Positions 37,132-46,137 of a stretch of DNA of 64,000 bases are shown piece by piece. Every line of letters starts with the position of its first letter. Positions within the stretch are counted from its first letter, which is position 1. The notes beneath the pieces are model-generated. The model worked only from the letters and a program-made list of their open reading frames with translations, ran no database searches and was not told where the DNA came from. Location of the stretch: NCBI RefSeq assembly GCF_010731855.1, contig NZ_AP022620.1, positions 4,154,001 through 4,218,000 on the forward strand. Direction: 5' to 3'. This DNA comes from Mycolicibacterium anyangense. Lineage in GTDB: Bacteria; Actinomycetota; Actinomycetes; Mycobacteriales; Mycobacteriaceae. The position numbers were made by a program, and so were the translations under genes.

Positions 37132-38703
37132 TTAGCTCGGCGCCTTGTAGGTCAGGCTGGCGAAGTCGGTATCCCACTGCCACGGCGGCTGGTGCTGCCA
37201 TCCGCTGTAACCCTTGCGCGCGGCGAAGGTGTCATAGACGTCGGCGAAGTTGATCCAGCAGTTGGAATCACGATAGGTCTTGCCGGCGGCGACGTAGAGG
37301 CTCTGCGACTTGGCGGGATCGGGCTCTTCGCTGCCTTCGTCGAGCAGCTTGTCGGCCTCGGGCACCGAACACCGCAGCAGGTTCACCGGCGCATTGGTGT
37401 ACTGGTAGATCCGCGACCAGGTATCCGGATGTGCCGCATCGGGATTGAAGAGCGTGACCAGCAGGTCGGGCCGCTGGGCAGGCTGATCGCCGAGCGCGAA
37501 GAACTGCGATGACGGCACGTCACGGATCGTTGCGGTGAAGCCGGCGTTCTGCAACGCGATCTGCACCTGATTGGTCAACGCCCGTACCGTGTTGTCACCG
37601 GCCTGATAGCCGATCACCACCGAGCCACCCTTGCTGCCGATGGCGGCGAGCTTGGCCGGGTCCAGCGGCGGGGTGTCGGACACCGCGCCGTCCGGCAGCA
37701 TGCCGTTGGGGTAGAACTGAGTGGACGGTGTCGCCTGCTCGCCGAACACGGTCTTGGTGATCGCTGCCCGATCGAAGGCCTCGTTGAGTGCGGCGCGGGC
37801 GGCGGGCGAGCCGAGGACAGGCGAGTCCGGGTTCACCATCATCAGCGCCTTGACCAACGCCTTCTCGTGTACCACCTCGGTGTTGGGCCCGCTCGCCAGT
37901 GCCTGGTAGTCCGACTTCGTCAAGCCGTGCAGCACCATGTCGAGCTGGCCGTTCTCCAGTTGGAGGCGCTGTACCGCGGGATCGGCGATGATCGGGATCT
38001 CCACCGTCTTGATCTGGGGCGGCGTACCCCAGTAGTACTTGTTCGCCGTCATCGTGTACTTGCTCGAGGGCACGACGCTGGTCAACTCGTACGGACCGGT
38101 GCCCGCGCTGTGGGAACCGAGCCATGCGGCGGCGTGGTCGTTGCCCGCGGCATGCTGCGTGACGGCAGTCGGGCTGGACATCATCGGCCCGTAGGGCGAC
38201 GCGAGGTAGTCCAGGAATGCGGCCACCGGCTTCTTCAGTGTGACAACGAAGGTCAGAGGATCCGGCGTCTGCATGTCGGCGACTTCGGCCAGCATGTAGC
38301 TTGGCCCGGCTGCCATGTCGATGCGCCGCTGGAACGAGGCCTTGGCTGCGGCCGAGTCGAACGGGGTGCCGTCGGAGAACTTGACGCCGTCGCGCAGCTT
38401 GAAGGTGTAGGTCAGACCATCCGGAGACACTTGCCAACTGGTGGCGAGCTGAGGTGCGAGCTTGGGGGATCCGTTCTCGTACTTGATCAGGCCCTGATAG
38501 GTCGAGGTCATGATCAGCAGACCGTCGGATTGGTAGTAGACATCTGGGTCCAGGGGCGCCAGCTCCGCGACGATCGGGGTGCGGATGACATCCGGGGAAC
38601 TACCGGCGCCGGAGGACGCGCTCTTACCGCCGCTACAGGCGGTGCTTGTCAGTACCAGAGCGCCCGCGGTGAAGAGTGCGGCGACATGCTTCGACTTCAG
38701 CAT
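37132..38703 (-). CDS. Solute-binding lipoprotein of peptide-type ABC importer (SBP family 5)
   Basis: A 523-residue extracytoplasmic binding protein. The signal peptide ends in LTSTAC with lipid-anchored Cys23. The family-5 signature region LAPQLATSWQVSPDGLTYTFKLRDGVKFSDGTPF is at about 82-116. Such proteins bind oligopeptides, nickel, opines or other bulky solutes, so the ligand is open. It is the first gene of the importer operon; ATG 38703 follows CAGGAG. Its location in the catabolic island suggests that it captures the compound degraded by the other genes. Confidence 0.9.
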   Translation of the reverse strand: MLKSKHVAALFTAGALVLTSTACSGGKSASSGAGSSPDVIRTPIVAELAPLDPDVYYQSDGLLIMTSTYQGLIKYENGSPKLAPQLATSWQVSPDGLTYTFKLRDGVKFSDGTPFDSAAAKASFQRRIDMAAGPSYMLAEVADMQTPDPLTFVVTLKKPVAAFLDYLASPYGPMMSSPTAVTQHAAGNDHAAAWLGSHSAGTGPYELTSVVPSSKYTMTANKYYWGTPPQIKTVEIPIIADPAVQRLQLENGQLDMVLHGLTKSDYQALASGPNTEVVHEKALVKALMMVNPDSPVLGSPAARAALNEAFDRAAITKTVFGEQATPSTQFYPNGMLPDGAVSDTPPLDPAKLAAIGSKGGSVVIGYQAGDNTVRALTNQVQIALQNAGFTATIRDVPSSQFFALGDQPAQRPDLLVTLFNPDAAHPDTWSRIYQYTNAPVNLLRCSVPEADKLLDEGSEEPDPAKSQSLYVAAGKTYRDSNCWINFADVYDTFAARKGYSGWQHQPPWQWDTDFASLTYKAPS

Positions 38704-38803
38704 TCAAAACTCCTGTCGTGAAACGGATTTGATGACTGGACTGCGAGTCCGTGCGTATTCGGACCGGTCGAGTGGAATTCAGTTTTGACACAACGTGTTT
38801 CGT

Positions 38804-38827
38804 GCTTGTAAAGTATCTGTAACAAGC
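38804..38827. promoter_or_regulatory. Inverted repeat upstream of the importer operon
   Basis: GCTTGT and ACAAGC arms are separated by 12 nt of AT-rich sequence, about 100 nt upstream of the binding-protein ATG. The half-site differs from the GntR-type motif, so another regulator may act here. Confidence 0.4.
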
Positions 38828-39196
38828 AGCCGGCACGTCGCGCGGGCTGCCCAGCGGTTGCCAGAGGAAGCGCTTCGCCCGGCTGCATGGAGATGCCAAT
38901 CATCGAAAGATGTTGCCTCCCAATCATTTCATGCCATCTACAAAGTAATCGAGCGTGAACGCCACCAATGGGTGAGCGATGCGCGCTCCATGCGTCAGGT
39001 GAGCTCGCGATGAGCATTCCCGCACATCGACGATGGCCGCTGGCATGTCAGCGCTCCCTCACTCGCGTCGACCCGGAAGGGCCGAAACCACTGCGCGAAT
39101 TCCCTTCTCGGTCGGTGCCGAAGCTGCCTGCCAACGTCAGTACGCGAAAGTCGACGTTGTCCCGCGAACCGTGCAAGGGACGATAGCAGGATTGCC

Positions 39197-39210
39197 GATT
39201 GCTGACAATC
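39197..39210. promoter_or_regulatory. GntR operator copy E (one mismatch)
   Basis: GATTGCTGACAATC matches the consensus at 11 of 12 specified bases. It lies 181 nt before the alpha/beta-hydrolase start and far from the importer ATG, so its target is unclear; it may be a distal site or a chance match. Confidence 0.4.
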
Positions 39211-39377
39211 TGAAGTTTGCGGCAATTTCCGGCCGGGATCGGTGCTGGGGACCGCGGCCAGTGCGGCATACCTGTGCCGGCGAGGACTGGGGTACCCGGC
39301 GAGTGTGGCGGCTGTGTACCGAGGGGCCGTCCCCGGTGCCTGGAGCTGCGCAGATGGGGCCAGAACCGGTGGCCCCC

Positions 39378-39383
39378 TACAAT
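39378..39383 (+). promoter_or_regulatory. -10 element TACAAT, probable leaderless promoter
   Basis: TACAAT ends 8 nt before the GTG at 39392, so transcription could begin at or next to the start codon. Confidence 0.5.
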
Positions 39384-39391
39384 TGGCGGAC

Positions 39392-40315
39392 GTGACGGAG
39401 CTCGGATCCGCAGACTTACCACCGCTGGATATTGCCGGCTCCGGCATCCTTCCGCCGGTCGAGCCGCGGGTGCGCCGGATGTTCTGGGGCTTGGAGCGGA
39501 CGGTTCCCGCCCTGGGGGCCCGGTGGGCCGTCGAGCTGTGGTGCACCCCGCCGGTACTCGAGTCGAGCCTGCGGATGCCACCGGGCGTGCCACCGGGTAC
39601 AGCGACCGAGGCGTTCTGGGACGGGCATCGGGTTGCCGGGGAGCAGTGGGGCGAGGGCCCCCCGATCTACCTGGTACATGGTTGGGGTGGTCAACGCGCG
39701 CATCTGGCAGTGTTCGTCAAACCCCTTGTGACAGCTGGATATCGGGTTATCGCGTTCGACTTGCCCAGTCACAACGAATCGGATCCCGGTGCGCTCGCGC
39801 CGGGTCGGACCACCGCCATCGAGTGTGCCGACGCGATCACAGCCATGATCGAGGTCCACGGGCCGGCGCACGCGGTGGTGGCCCACTCGCTCGGGGCAAA
39901 CTCAACCGTCCTTGCAGCGGCGCGGGGCGCGCAGGTCGGACGCTTGGTCCTGGTGGCGCCCATGGGCGAATTCCCGCTCTATCTGGATCTTTTCGCTGCC
40001 CGTCACGGCTTTGGCCGTCGGATCCGGGCAGGTTTGCAGCGCCGTTTGGAGGCTCGGATCGGCATGCCGCTGCATGAGACGAACTTGACGTGGACCGGTC
40101 GACGAGCCGGCTATCCGCAGCTGCTTCTGATTCACGATCCGGATGATCCGGACAGTCCGTATGCGGCCAGTGAGCGGCTGGCCACGGTATGGCCGGGTGC
40201 GCAGCTCCACACCACGCGAGGCCTCGGCCGGCTGGCGCATTACCGAATTCTGCGGCACCGCCCGGCAATCAATGCCGGGGTCGAATTCATCGGTCGACCA
40301 GTCGCTGCCGGGTGA
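39392..40315 (+). CDS. Alpha/beta-fold hydrolase
   Basis: A 307-residue serine hydrolase. It has the oxyanion loop VHGWGG (about 94-99), nucleophile elbow AHSLGANS (about 166-173), the acid in LIHDPDDPD, and a late histidine in GLGRLAHYRI. It resembles esterase/lipase-type members with a long N-terminal helical region. GTG 39392 is chosen because of the adjacent -10 box; longer frames reach into the non-coding spacer. It is the first plus-strand gene of the cluster and precedes the lycopene-cyclase-like gene by 70 nt. The substrate is unknown. Confidence 0.83.
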   Translation: MTELGSADLPPLDIAGSGILPPVEPRVRRMFWGLERTVPALGARWAVELWCTPPVLESSLRMPPGVPPGTATEAFWDGHRVAGEQWGEGPPIYLVHGWGGQRAHLAVFVKPLVTAGYRVIAFDLPSHNESDPGALAPGRTTAIECADAITAMIEVHGPAHAVVAHSLGANSTVLAAARGAQVGRLVLVAPMGEFPLYLDLFAARHGFGRRIRAGLQRRLEARIGMPLHETNLTWTGRRAGYPQLLLIHDPDDPDSPYAASERLATVWPGAQLHTTRGLGRLAHYRILRHRPAINAGVEFIGRPVAAG

Positions 40316-40385
40316 CGGCTCAGGCTGCCCTGGCCGCCCGGCCGTCTCAGAGATGTCATCGATCGGCCGCGGATCACCTGCCACC

Positions 40386-41564
40386 ATGGAACCCATGGAC
40401 GTCGTGGTGGTCGGGGCCGGTCCCGCGGGTATGGCCGTGGCGGCCGCGTGCGGCCGGCTCGGCCTCGACGTCGGGCTCGTCGACCCCAATCCGGACCGGC
40501 CGTGGGTGGCGACCTATGGAATGTGGAGCCCCGAACTCCCCGCCGACCTGCCCGATTCCGTCGTCGCAGCGCGGGCTTCGGGTCGCGCGATCGCGCTGAC
40601 CGAGCACCGGCTGGGGTGGGAGTACGTCGTCCTCGACGTGGAGGCGTTGCGTGCTCACCTCGCCGACCAGTTCACCGGCGTCACCGTCTACACCGGACGC
40701 GCCGTCGGTTCACCGGAACCCGGCACCGTGGCATTGGCCGACGGATCGACTATCAAGGCCGCGGTGGTCATCGATGCCGCCGGCCGATGGCGCCCGCTGG
40801 ATCCGGCACCATCGCGACGGTTGCCGGCCGAACAGACGGCCTACGGCGTGATCCTCGACCAGGATGCGGTCGCACCGCTGGTCGCCGGCGGTGACGCGCT
40901 CTTCATGGATTGGCGTGCCAGTCATGGTGAGGACGGGTGGCCGACGTTCCTCTACGTCGTCCCGCTGGGCGGCGGCCGGATCCTCGTCGAAGAAACCTCG
41001 CTGGCGCGCCGGCCGGGGTTACCGTTGGCAACCCTGCGTCGCCGGCTCGAGGCTAGGCTGGCCCACCACGGCATCGCGGTGCCGAAAGATGTCCGCAGCG
41101 AAAAGGTTTCGTTCCGAGTCGACCACCCTCGCCACTGCGGTGCCGGGGTGCTCGGATTCGGTGCGGCAGCACCGCTGATCCATCCCGCCACCGGGTTCAG
41201 TGTGGCCGCGTCCCTTCGGCTCGCACCGCAGGTGGCGCGGGTGATCGCCGAGAACCTGCCTGATCCGGTCCGGGCGCTGCAGGCAGCCGACGCCACCGTC
41301 TGGTCGCCCGCCGCGAAAGTGATTCACCGCGTCCGGCGCATCGGGCTGGAGGCACTGCTACGCATGCCGCCGGATGAGGTTCCGACCTTCTTCGAGCAGT
41401 TCTTCACCCTGCCCGAAGCCCATCGCTGGGCCTATCTGACCGCACGCGACGATATCGGCGGCACCACCGCGGCGATGGCAGCGCTGTTCCGCGAGTCGAA
41501 CTGGCGCATGCGCCGCCACCTCGTCCTCCCGGCGCTCATGCGGCCCCTGCCCACCAACGGGTAG
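40386..41564 (+). CDS. Lycopene cyclase-like flavoprotein (CrtY/CrtL family)
   Basis: A 392-residue flavoprotein with an N-terminal dinucleotide fold (VVVGAGPAGMAVA, about 6-18), a YGMWSPEL segment comparable to the YGVW motif of plant-type cyclases, and EETSLARRP, which matches the cyclase signature. Lycopene beta-cyclases bind FAD and use an active-site glutamate. Known mycobacterial carotenoid clusters usually have crtYc/crtYd, so this may cyclise or isomerise another polyprenoid. The start ATG 40386 is uncertain (an in-frame ATG lies at 40395). It converges with the next gene. Confidence 0.78.
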   Translation: MEPMDVVVVGAGPAGMAVAAACGRLGLDVGLVDPNPDRPWVATYGMWSPELPADLPDSVVAARASGRAIALTEHRLGWEYVVLDVEALRAHLADQFTGVTVYTGRAVGSPEPGTVALADGSTIKAAVVIDAAGRWRPLDPAPSRRLPAEQTAYGVILDQDAVAPLVAGGDALFMDWRASHGEDGWPTFLYVVPLGGGRILVEETSLARRPGLPLATLRRRLEARLAHHGIAVPKDVRSEKVSFRVDHPRHCGAGVLGFGAAAPLIHPATGFSVAASLRLAPQVARVIAENLPDPVRALQAADATVWSPAAKVIHRVRRIGLEALLRMPPDEVPTFFEQFFTLPEAHRWAYLTARDDIGGTTAAMAALFRESNWRMRRHLVLPALMRPLPTNG

Positions 41565-41577
41565 TGCTAGCGGCCGT

Positions 41578-42048
41578 TCACGGGGAACGCTGGGCCGAGT
41601 CTGCTGAGGAGAAGTGATGTTGCCGAGTCGCCACCACATCGAGCTCGGCGTCCAGTCCCGTGACCGTCACCCGCATGTGACCACCGGTCATGTGCTGCAG
41701 GACGTCTGCCAGTGTCGCCCCGGCCAACTCGATGCGCGTGACGGGTAGTGATCCGTGGCCGTTGGCCGCAGCCAGGATGTCCAGGAAGCCGCCGGACACC
41801 GAATCGACGTCGAGGGCCTGCAGATCTACGGCGTCGACCGAGACGCGGGTGAACCGCGGATCCTCCCTGTCGAGGTCGACGTTCATGGCCACCACGAGCC
41901 ATCTTTCCCGATCCAGACCCGCGTTGGCCTCCAGCCGGGGTCCCCGGCTGATGTCCTGGGCCAGGCCAACCGTGCCCACCCAATCCGAGAAGCGATAACC
42001 GGCATCGTCGCCGAACCGCGAAATTCGCCGGGCGCGTTCGCTAGCCAT
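41578..42048 (-). CDS. Hypothetical protein (unknown family)
   Basis: A 156-residue protein with no family I recognise. It has no signal peptide or membrane segment; alternating hydrophobic strands (RWLVVAMNVDLD, MRVTVTGLDAELDVVAT) suggest a beta-rich fold. Its ATG overlaps the SDR stop by 8 nt, so it is coupled to the SDR and is last in the minus-strand cluster 47.6-41.6 kb. Confidence 0.7.
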   Translation of the reverse strand: MASERARRISRFGDDAGYRFSDWVGTVGLAQDISRGPRLEANAGLDRERWLVVAMNVDLDREDPRFTRVSVDAVDLQALDVDSVSGGFLDILAAANGHGSLPVTRIELAGATLADVLQHMTGGHMRVTVTGLDAELDVVATRQHHFSSADSAQRSP

Positions 42049-42892
42049 GTGCCGCGCTGATGGTGGCGACCCGGGTGGCCTCCCTGACCTTCCTGCTGCG
42101 CATCAGGTATCCGTCGAGCAGCACTCCCGGTCCGCGACCGAAGAAGGCGGGTGACACCCACGCCGGTGCGGTGACCCGTCCTCGACGATGTTCGATACCG
42201 GCGACGAGCTTGTCGACCGCATCGCCGAGTGGGATTGGCTTGGTGAGGAATGCCGGCAGGGCCGCGCGCAGCGCCGCCGCGGCAGGTTGGGCGAAGGCGT
42301 GACTGACCATGTCGGTATCGACGAACCCGAAGTAGGCCACGCCCGCGGTGGCGCCGCTGCCGGCGAGTTCCACCCGCAGCGCCCGGCCGAACTGTTCCAC
42401 GCCGGCCTTGCTCATGGCGTAGGAGGCGTTGAGGGCGCCGTTGAGGAACGCGTAGATCGAGGCGATGAGCGTGATGTGCCCGCGGCTTTCGATGACGTAG
42501 GGCAGCGTGGCGTGGACCGTGCGCCAGACGCCCATCAGATTGATGTCCAGGGTGCGTTCGAAGGCGGCCGGGTCGATCTCGGACACGGTGGTCGTCGGCG
42601 GCGCCACCCCGGCATTGGCGATCACCACGTCGATTCCGCCGAACCTCGCAGCCGTGGCCGCGGCGGCCGCGGCCAGGTCCGAGCTGTCGGTGACATCGGC
42701 GTGAAAGTACTCCGCTCGCTCACCCAGATCGTCGGTCAGGTCGGCCAACAGATGCGGCTCGATGCCGACCAGGCTGACGTAGGCGCCCTGTGCGTGCAGT
42801 CGGCGAGCGGTTTCGGCGCCTATCCCGCGCGCCGCTCCGGTGATCAGGACCGTCTTGCCGGCCAGTGACCATGGCCGCGTCTTACCCAGCAT
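42041..42892 (-). CDS. SDR family oxidoreductase
   Basis: A 283-residue SDR with TGAARGIG at about 18-25, ANAG, a serine in LIASIYAF and YAMSKAGVEQFGRALRVEL. The extended C-terminal tail (KVREATRVATIS) resembles mycobacterial SDRs acting on lipids. ATG 42892 is chosen over an upstream frame. It follows the CrtI-like gene by 26 nt. Confidence 0.86.
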   Translation of the reverse strand: MLGKTRPWSLAGKTVLITGAARGIGAETARRLHAQGAYVSLVGIEPHLLADLTDDLGERAEYFHADVTDSSDLAAAAAATAARFGGIDVVIANAGVAPPTTTVSEIDPAAFERTLDINLMGVWRTVHATLPYVIESRGHITLIASIYAFLNGALNASYAMSKAGVEQFGRALRVELAGSGATAGVAYFGFVDTDMVSHAFAQPAAAALRAALPAFLTKPIPLGDAVDKLVAGIEHRRGRVTAPAWVSPAFFGRGPGVLLDGYLMRSRKVREATRVATISAAHG

Positions 42893-42918
42893 TGCTTGTC
42901 CAACTCCCGGTGATTGTC

Positions 42919-44337
42919 TCAGTGGTTGTGTAACTGGCGTAGCGCGGTCTGGGCGGCGTGCTGGCCGCACATCCCGTGTGCGCCGGGTCCCGGTGGCGTG
43001 GCCGCCGAGCAGATGTAATAGCCCGGTGCCCCAGTTGCATAGGGCGACAGGGTTATTCGCGGACCGAACGTGAGCTGCCTGATGTCCTTAGCTCCGGTGA
43101 GGATGTCTCCTCCGCCGAAGTTGGAGTTGAATTCCGCCATCGCTGAGGTGGACTGCGCGAGGTGCCCGACCACCCGGTCGCGGAATCCGGGTGCGAAACG
43201 TTCGATCTGGGCGATGACCGCCCCGGTGGCGTCACCGGGGTAGCCGTTGGGCACGTGCGCGTAACTCCACACCGGGTGGATGTTGCCCGCGGATCGTTGC
43301 GGATCCGCGAGATACTGCTGGCCCACCAGGACGAAGGGACGCTGCGGCATGCGGCCCGCGTTGACCGCACGCTCGGTCGCGGCGATCTCGGCGAAGGTGC
43401 CCCCGAGGTGCACGGTGCCGGCCCGGCGGGCGGCCGCGTTGGTCCAGGGGACGCCGCCCTCGACGGCGAAGTCGACCTTGAATGCGCCCGGGCCCCGCCG
43501 GAATCTGCGGTAGGCGCGCGAAACTCGCTGGGGGAGAAAATCTCCCATAATGTCAGCCACGGCTTCCGGTGCCAGGTCGAAGATGGTGACCGGCGAGGGT
43601 GGTAGATCGGACCGGCTCCGAACCCGGACTCCCGTCTCGATGGTGCCGCCCAGGTCGCGTAGCAGCGCCGCCATTGCAACCGTGATGGACCGGGAGCCGC
43701 CCTCGGCGACGGCCCAGCCGTGGCGGTGACCGGCGGTCAGGATGCCGACGCCGATTGCCGAGGTCATCGGCAGGTGCAGTGGACGAAACGCGTGGGCGGC
43801 GACGCCGCCGAACAGTGCCCGAGCAGCCGGCGAGCGGAAGGCGCGTGCCAATACGGTGGCCGGCAGGACCGTCGGTGCGCCGAACCGGGCCAGTTCCACC
43901 GGATGCTTCGGGATCCGCACCAGCGGTCCCATGATGTCGGCGGACAACGCATCGAAGTGGTCGACCGGACGGTCGAACAGCGTCTTCCACACCCGACCGT
44001 CACGGCCGAGTCCCGCGGCGGTGGCGTCGACCGACCGCAGCAGCACGCCCGCCCGTCCGTCGTCGAGTGGGTGGGCGCAGTCGACGTCTGGCAAGCGCCA
44101 CCGCAGACCGTAGCGTTCCAGATCGTGGTCCGCGACAAACGGTGAGCCCACGGCCATCGGATGGATGGCCGAGCAGTGGTCGTGGAGAAGACCGGGCACG
44201 ATCGCTTCGAAACTTCTTGTACCACCGCCGATCTCGTCTGCGGCCTCCAGGACCGTGACTGTCAGACCGGCTCGCGCGAGCGTGACGGCGGCAGCGAGCC
44301 CGTTGGGCCCGCTGCCGACGACGGTCGCCACCGTCAC
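42919..44337 (-). CDS. CrtI-like FAD oxidoreductase (phytoene desaturase/COG1233 family)
   Basis: A 472-residue FAD enzyme. The N-terminus VVGSGPNGLAAAVTLARAGLTVTVLEA is the classic FAD motif, and the C-terminal GYYICSAATPPGPGAHGMCG block closes the FAD site in the phytoene desaturase/isomerase superfamily. Members desaturate or isomerise polyenes, or oxidise amines or lipids. GTG 44337 overlaps the DUF3556 stop (GTGA). With a lycopene-cyclase-like gene 1.4 kb away it suggests isoprenoid chemistry. Confidence 0.83.
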   Translation of the reverse strand: MTVATVVGSGPNGLAAAVTLARAGLTVTVLEAADEIGGGTRSFEAIVPGLLHDHCSAIHPMAVGSPFVADHDLERYGLRWRLPDVDCAHPLDDGRAGVLLRSVDATAAGLGRDGRVWKTLFDRPVDHFDALSADIMGPLVRIPKHPVELARFGAPTVLPATVLARAFRSPAARALFGGVAAHAFRPLHLPMTSAIGVGILTAGHRHGWAVAEGGSRSITVAMAALLRDLGGTIETGVRVRSRSDLPPSPVTIFDLAPEAVADIMGDFLPQRVSRAYRRFRRGPGAFKVDFAVEGGVPWTNAAARRAGTVHLGGTFAEIAATERAVNAGRMPQRPFVLVGQQYLADPQRSAGNIHPVWSYAHVPNGYPGDATGAVIAQIERFAPGFRDRVVGHLAQSTSAMAEFNSNFGGGDILTGAKDIRQLTFGPRITLSPYATGAPGYYICSAATPPGPGAHGMCGQHAAQTALRQLHNH

Positions 44338-46115
44338 GCCATGGCCCCCCGACCGTCTCGGGCCACCGACCACGTGACCGTGGTGGGGACGGGACCATCC
44401 GGCAGCCAGGGCTGCGCCTCGGCGACGTCGGCGACTTTCCACGTTCCGGTCTCGATGACCCCGAGTGCTGCGTCGATCAGCTTGTAGTGCTGGACCGAGG
44501 TGCCCCAGGCCTGGGATTCGACCCAGGCCACCACCAGTTCGCCGGGTTCGTATCCGACCTGCTCCTGCACGGCGGCGATCATGTAGTCGTTGTGCAGGTG
44601 GCCGTCGCCGAAGTTCCAACCGATCAGCGAATTGCACACCCATTCACCCTCCCGCACATCCCGGATGTCGATATCGGGCAGGTGCTTGACCAACACCGAG
44701 ACCAATCCGCGGCCCTGGGCGTGCATAGCCCGGAAGGTCACCGGCTGAGTCATCGTGACGGCCGCCCATTCCGGTTCGTAGCCGTAGGCGACGAACTGGT
44801 CGAGCTGATTTGTCGACATCCGCTTCACCCTGTCGAGCTTGGCTTCTGCGCCCGGCGCGAAGGCCCAGACACTGCAGGCCCAGTTGCCCGCGTATTGGCG
44901 CATCGAGGGCAGGAACGACACCTTGTCGGGGCGGAAGTTCCCCAGGATCGGGAAGAAGACGAGTGCGGCCACGATGGCGAAGGTCAACCACGGCGAGGAC
45001 ATGTCCCCGACTGCATAGCCCGCCCAGGCGGGGAAGCCCAGGAAGAGGAATACTGCGGCGAAGGAGAACAACACATTCCATTCCAGCGGCACCGCCAGCG
45101 GGAATGCCGAGATGATGTAGAAGTGCAGACCCACTATCAGCACGATGCCGGCCACCGTCAGACTTCTGTTGTGCGAGAACAGAAGCACCAGGGGAGTGAC
45201 GATCTCGACGGCGGTTCCCAGCACGTGTCCCATGAATTCGGCGAGTCGGGAGGGCTGAAGATCGTTCTGCGGGTCCCGGTACATGGCGCGCTTGAACCAG
45301 AGCAGCTTGGCGACCGTCGGACTGTTGCTCGTCATCGGTGGGATGACACGGGCGAAGTGACGGCCGAACTTCGATACCCCGGCACCGACCCAGACCACCA
45401 CGATCAGCAGCTTGAGCGCCACGATCATGTCGGTGAAGGGCAGCACCGCGAAGAACGCCAGCGCCGGCAGATACTGTTCGCCACGCGCGGCCAGGAAGAT
45501 CACCTTGTCGCGCAATCCGACGAGGATCAGAAGCCCGATCGGGGCGATGAGCAGGGTGGGGCTCACCAGGCCGGAGGTGTTGTCCGGCAAGCGATCCAGC
45601 AAGGACGGGGTGAGCCGACCGGGGCTCAGCAGCGCGACCGCCAGCGACAGCAGCATGGCCGCGTACAAGCCGGTGTCCACCCAGCTGCGCCGGTTACCGG
45701 AGGTGAAGGGCACCCACGCCCAGGGGCGCAGCCGGATGGTGCCGCGGCGTAGCCAGAACTGGACGCCGCCGGTCATCGGCTTGACCTTGCCCGCTAGTGG
45801 GCCCCACGAGCCGCCGAGTCCGGCGGACTCCAGGAGCACGGTCCACAGGATCAACTTCTGATAGACGATCGGCTGGTCCCACCATTGTGAAACGTGCCAG
45901 AAAGCCGGCAGTCCGGAGGTGGCGGTGGCGATGACGACGCCGCCGAGTGCATAGAGGACCGTCACCTTCACGATGTAGATGACCGAAACCATCAGCGGCG
46001 TGCCGAATCCGTGTTCCACCCAATTGGTGCTGAGGATGCGGATGCGCTCGAGGAGCGGTTTGGCGAGGAACTCGTGCGGATCGACGGCAGGGAGGTCAGG
46101 TTGTGTGAAGCTCAT
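44334..46115 (-). CDS. DUF3556 family membrane protein
   Basis: A 593-residue protein with about nine hydrophobic segments between residues 40 and 430 and a soluble C-terminal domain of about 150 residues (WNFGDGHLHNDYMIAAVQEQVGYEPG). It matches the DUF3556 family of mycobacterial transmembrane proteins of unknown function. The segment SAGLGGSWGPLAGKVKPMTGG near residue 90 is a marked conserved-looking loop. Translationally coupled to the CrtI-like gene downstream and preceded by the acyl-CoA ligase. An enzymatic or transport role in lipid or isoprenoid modification is possible, not shown. Confidence 0.75.
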   Translation of the reverse strand: MSFTQPDLPAVDPHEFLAKPLLERIRILSTNWVEHGFGTPLMVSVIYIVKVTVLYALGGVVIATATSGLPAFWHVSQWWDQPIVYQKLILWTVLLESAGLGGSWGPLAGKVKPMTGGVQFWLRRGTIRLRPWAWVPFTSGNRRSWVDTGLYAAMLLSLAVALLSPGRLTPSLLDRLPDNTSGLVSPTLLIAPIGLLILVGLRDKVIFLAARGEQYLPALAFFAVLPFTDMIVALKLLIVVVWVGAGVSKFGRHFARVIPPMTSNSPTVAKLLWFKRAMYRDPQNDLQPSRLAEFMGHVLGTAVEIVTPLVLLFSHNRSLTVAGIVLIVGLHFYIISAFPLAVPLEWNVLFSFAAVFLFLGFPAWAGYAVGDMSSPWLTFAIVAALVFFPILGNFRPDKVSFLPSMRQYAGNWACSVWAFAPGAEAKLDRVKRMSTNQLDQFVAYGYEPEWAAVTMTQPVTFRAMHAQGRGLVSVLVKHLPDIDIRDVREGEWVCNSLIGWNFGDGHLHNDYMIAAVQEQVGYEPGELVVAWVESQAWGTSVQHYKLIDAALGVIETGTWKVADVAEAQPWLPDGPVPTTVTWSVARDGRGAMA

Positions 46116-46137
46116 GTCGGGTCTTTCTTTCCGGTGA

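Larger units (their letters stand above)
38704..39391. other. 688-bp intergenic region with regulatory elements
   Basis: No convincing gene is seen. It divides the importer operon (minus) from the alpha/beta-hydrolase cluster (plus). It holds a palindrome with GCTTGT/ACAAGC arms (38804-38827), a one-mismatch copy of the GntR palindrome (39197-39210), and a -10-like TACAAT just before the hydrolase GTG. Open frames across it look like chance high-GC frames. Confidence 0.6.

Noticed and set aside
38968..39395. Small plus-strand frames in the 38.7-39.4 kb spacer
   Set aside because: No ribosome site, no family motif, and composition typical of chance frames.
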